From Candidatus Gastranaerophilales bacterium (lineage in GTDB: Bacteria; Cyanobacteriota; Vampirovibrionia; Gastranaerophilales; Gastranaerophilaceae), in NCBI GenBank assembly GCA_021201175.1, contig JAJQFK010000257.1, positions 1 through 6,974 of the forward strand: 6,974 nucleotides of DNA, read 5' to 3'. Positions 5,709 through 6,974 of the stretch are shown piece by piece; within the stretch, counting starts at the first letter, position 1, and each line of letters opens with the position of its first letter. The notes beneath the pieces were generated by a model. The model had not been told where the DNA came from and did not search any database. It saw only the letters and a program-made list of their open reading frames with translations. Both the position numbers and the translations under genes were made by a program.

Positions 5709-6835
5709 AAAAATTATTTATAATAACGGGTGAATATTCAGGAGATAAGCATGCCGCAGATGTGGTAAAAGAAATAAAGTTTATTAATCCTGATATTGAA
5801 ATAGAAGCAGTTGGCGGCGAAAATCTTAAAAAAGAGGGGGTTAAACTCTATTGCGACCATTCGCAGATGTCGGCTATGGGGTTTAATTTGAATATTATTC
5901 TCACGCATATAAAACTCGGGAAAAAAATCGCGAAGTATTTGAGTGAAGAATTTAAGCCTGATTTAATATTAATGATAGATTACGGCGGATTTAATTTGAA
6001 TCTTTCAAAGGTGCTTTCTAAATGCGGATTTAAGATATTTTATTATATTCCGCCGCAAATCTGGGCATCAAGAAAATGGAGATTGAATACAGTAAAATCA
6101 AACATATCCAAGGTCTTAACCATATTTCCGTTTGAAAATAAGATGTATGAAGAAAAGGGAATAAATTCTGAATTTGTAGGACATCCTCTTTTATCAGAAC
6201 TTCCTGAAAAGTACAATAAAAATACTTTTTTTAAGGAAAATAATCTGGACATTAATAAAAAATTGGTATCTATATTCCCCGGCTCAAGGGTCTTTGAGGT
6301 TAAAAACTTACTAAATTTATTTTTAGATTCTGCAAGACTGATAAAAAAACAAAATAGTAATGTTCAATTTATAATATGTCAGGCGCCCAGCATAAAAGAT
6401 GAACTTATAAATAAGCAGCTTACAAATTATGCTGATTTAAATATAAGAGTTATGAAACAAAAGAATTATGAATTGTTATCAGTATCTAATGCATTAATAC
6501 TGGCATCCGGAACTGTTGCACTTGAGGCGGCTTTATATAATACCCCGATGATAATCAGTTATAGAGGTCCGGCATTTTTGTATTTAATTTATTTACTGGT
6601 AAGATGTATAAAACATGTCAGCCTGCCTAACATCATAATGAATCGGGATATAGTTCCGGAAATATTGCAGTATAATGCGAAACCGGAAGTAATATCAAAC
6701 TGTATCATAAAAATATTGACTAATGATTCTTATAGAGAACAAATGGTTAAAAGTTTAGCGGAAGTTAAGCAGCAGCTTACAACTCAAGGGGCATCAAAGC
6801 GGACAGCAGAAATTATTGTAAAAGAGTTAAGCTGA
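5705..6835 (+). CDS. lpxB: Lipid-A-disaccharide synthase LpxB
   Basis: Glycosyltransferase of family GT19, 376 residues, peripheral on the cytoplasmic face of the inner membrane. It joins UDP-2,3-diacylglucosamine and lipid X (the LpxI product) to form the beta-1,6-linked lipid A disaccharide 1-phosphate. Motifs: GEYSGDKHA (9-17) for GExSGD; D92 in IDYGGFN (91-97), at the place of E. coli D98; YIPPQIWASRKWR (114-126) for the YVSPSVWAWR block; FVGHPL (157-162); FPGSRVFEV (191-199) with the GSR of the nucleotide-sugar site; ASGTVALEA (267-275); SLPNIIMNRDIVPEILQ (306-322). Length is normal and the frame is intact. ATG 5705 overlaps the lpxI stop as ATGA and has only a weak GGCGG upstream, so translation probably depends on ribosomes finishing lpxI. 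The family's second Asp in IDAPDFN is Gly here (G95). Stop is TGA. Confidence 0.95.
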   Translation: MKKLFIITGEYSGDKHAADVVKEIKFINPDIEIEAVGGENLKKEGVKLYCDHSQMSAMGFNLNIILTHIKLGKKIAKYLSEEFKPDLILMIDYGGFNLNLSKVLSKCGFKIFYYIPPQIWASRKWRLNTVKSNISKVLTIFPFENKMYEEKGINSEFVGHPLLSELPEKYNKNTFFKENNLDINKKLVSIFPGSRVFEVKNLLNLFLDSARLIKKQNSNVQFIICQAPSIKDELINKQLTNYADLNIRVMKQKNYELLSVSNALILASGTVALEAALYNTPMIISYRGPAFLYLIYLLVRCIKHVSLPNIIMNRDIVPEILQYNAKPEVISNCIIKILTNDSYREQMVKSLAEVKQQLTTQGASKRTAEIIVKELS

Positions 6836-6897
6836 ATTTGCATAATTTGACTCTTAAATTTTATTCCGGCAAAAACATGTCAGAGAAATCCAAGAAG

Positions 6898-6917
6898 TCG
6901 TGCAATTTATTGCACGA
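6898..6917. repeat. 8-bp perfect inverted repeat downstream of lpxB
   Basis: TCGTGCAA (6898-6905) pairs perfectly with TTGCACGA (6910-6917) around the loop TTTA. No T-run follows on either strand, so it is not a textbook intrinsic terminator. It could be a weak terminator for lpxB, a 3'-end stabiliser or a protein-binding site. Confidence 0.5.
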
Positions 6918-6965
6918 ACAAATATTATAACAACTTATAAACAAGAATAAATTAGAAACAAAACT

Positions 6966-6969
6966 GGAG
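6966..6969 (+). promoter_or_regulatory. Possible Shine-Dalgarno GGAG of a gene starting beyond the window
   Basis: GGAG lies five bases before the end of the window, a normal distance for a start codon just outside it. The 139 bases from 6836 hold no other gene signal besides the hairpin and TATTAT-like AT-rich sequence at 6923-6931. Confidence 0.35.
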
Positions 6970-6974
6970 TCTTT

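Noticed and set aside
4893..6835. Reassigned genetic code with TGA as Trp or Gly.
   Set aside because: lpxI and lpxB end in TGA at family-normal positions, and Trp is encoded by TGG in all genes here.
6847..6880. TTGACT at 6847-6852 as a promoter -35 for the next gene.
   Set aside because: The sequence 16-18 bases downstream (near 6870-6875) is CAAAAA-like, with no -10 match.

Overview
The window is an AT-rich, tightly packed stretch of bacterial chromosome with every gene on the + strand. Two genes (lpxI, lpxB) belong to lipid A synthesis, so the organism has a Gram-negative (LPS-type) envelope. AT-rich codon use, ATG/GTG starts with purine-rich ribosome sites, LpxI instead of LpxH, and a large acidic CHAP-domain protein together would fit a gut lineage such as Gastranaerophilales (Melainabacteria/Vampirovibrionia). 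That placement is an inference from style and gene content; no marker gene here proves it.

Layout: (1) 35-2095, a 686-residue modular protein: a very acidic N-terminal half with an EF-hand-like loop, a Ser/Gly linker, a long coiled coil and a C-terminal CHAP-type cysteine peptidase/amidase domain, with no visible signal peptide. (2) 2149-2814, a small sigma-70-family factor with regions 2 and 4, ending inside a perfect 12-bp hairpin. (3) 2869-4842, a compact unit of a DUF47/PhoU-like accessory protein, a Pit-family phosphate permease and a small TSCPD-motif (TIGR03905-like) protein, with gaps of 11 and 19 bases. (4) 4893-6835, lpxI followed by lpxB with an ATGA overlap. These carry out consecutive steps: UDP-2,3-diacylglucosamine to lipid X, then lipid X plus UDP-2,3-diacylglucosamine to the lipid A disaccharide. 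(5) 6836-6974, a non-coding tail with a small hairpin and a GGAG motif at the very edge, probably the ribosome site of the next gene.

The most notable point is that lpxI is cut by one in-frame TGA at codon 74. The reading frame is otherwise intact and family-like on both sides, for a total of 271 residues, which is the normal length. TGA is used as a real stop at the ends of lpxI and lpxB and Trp is written TGG, so a general code change is not supported. The choices are a recent nonsense mutation, a sequence error, or readthrough/reinitiation. I found no mobile element, CRISPR array, tRNA or rRNA, and I do not see a clearly new multi-gene system here. The odd points are single-gene: the interrupted lpxI, the signal-less acidic EF-hand/coiled-coil/CHAP protein, and an altered motif in LpxB.
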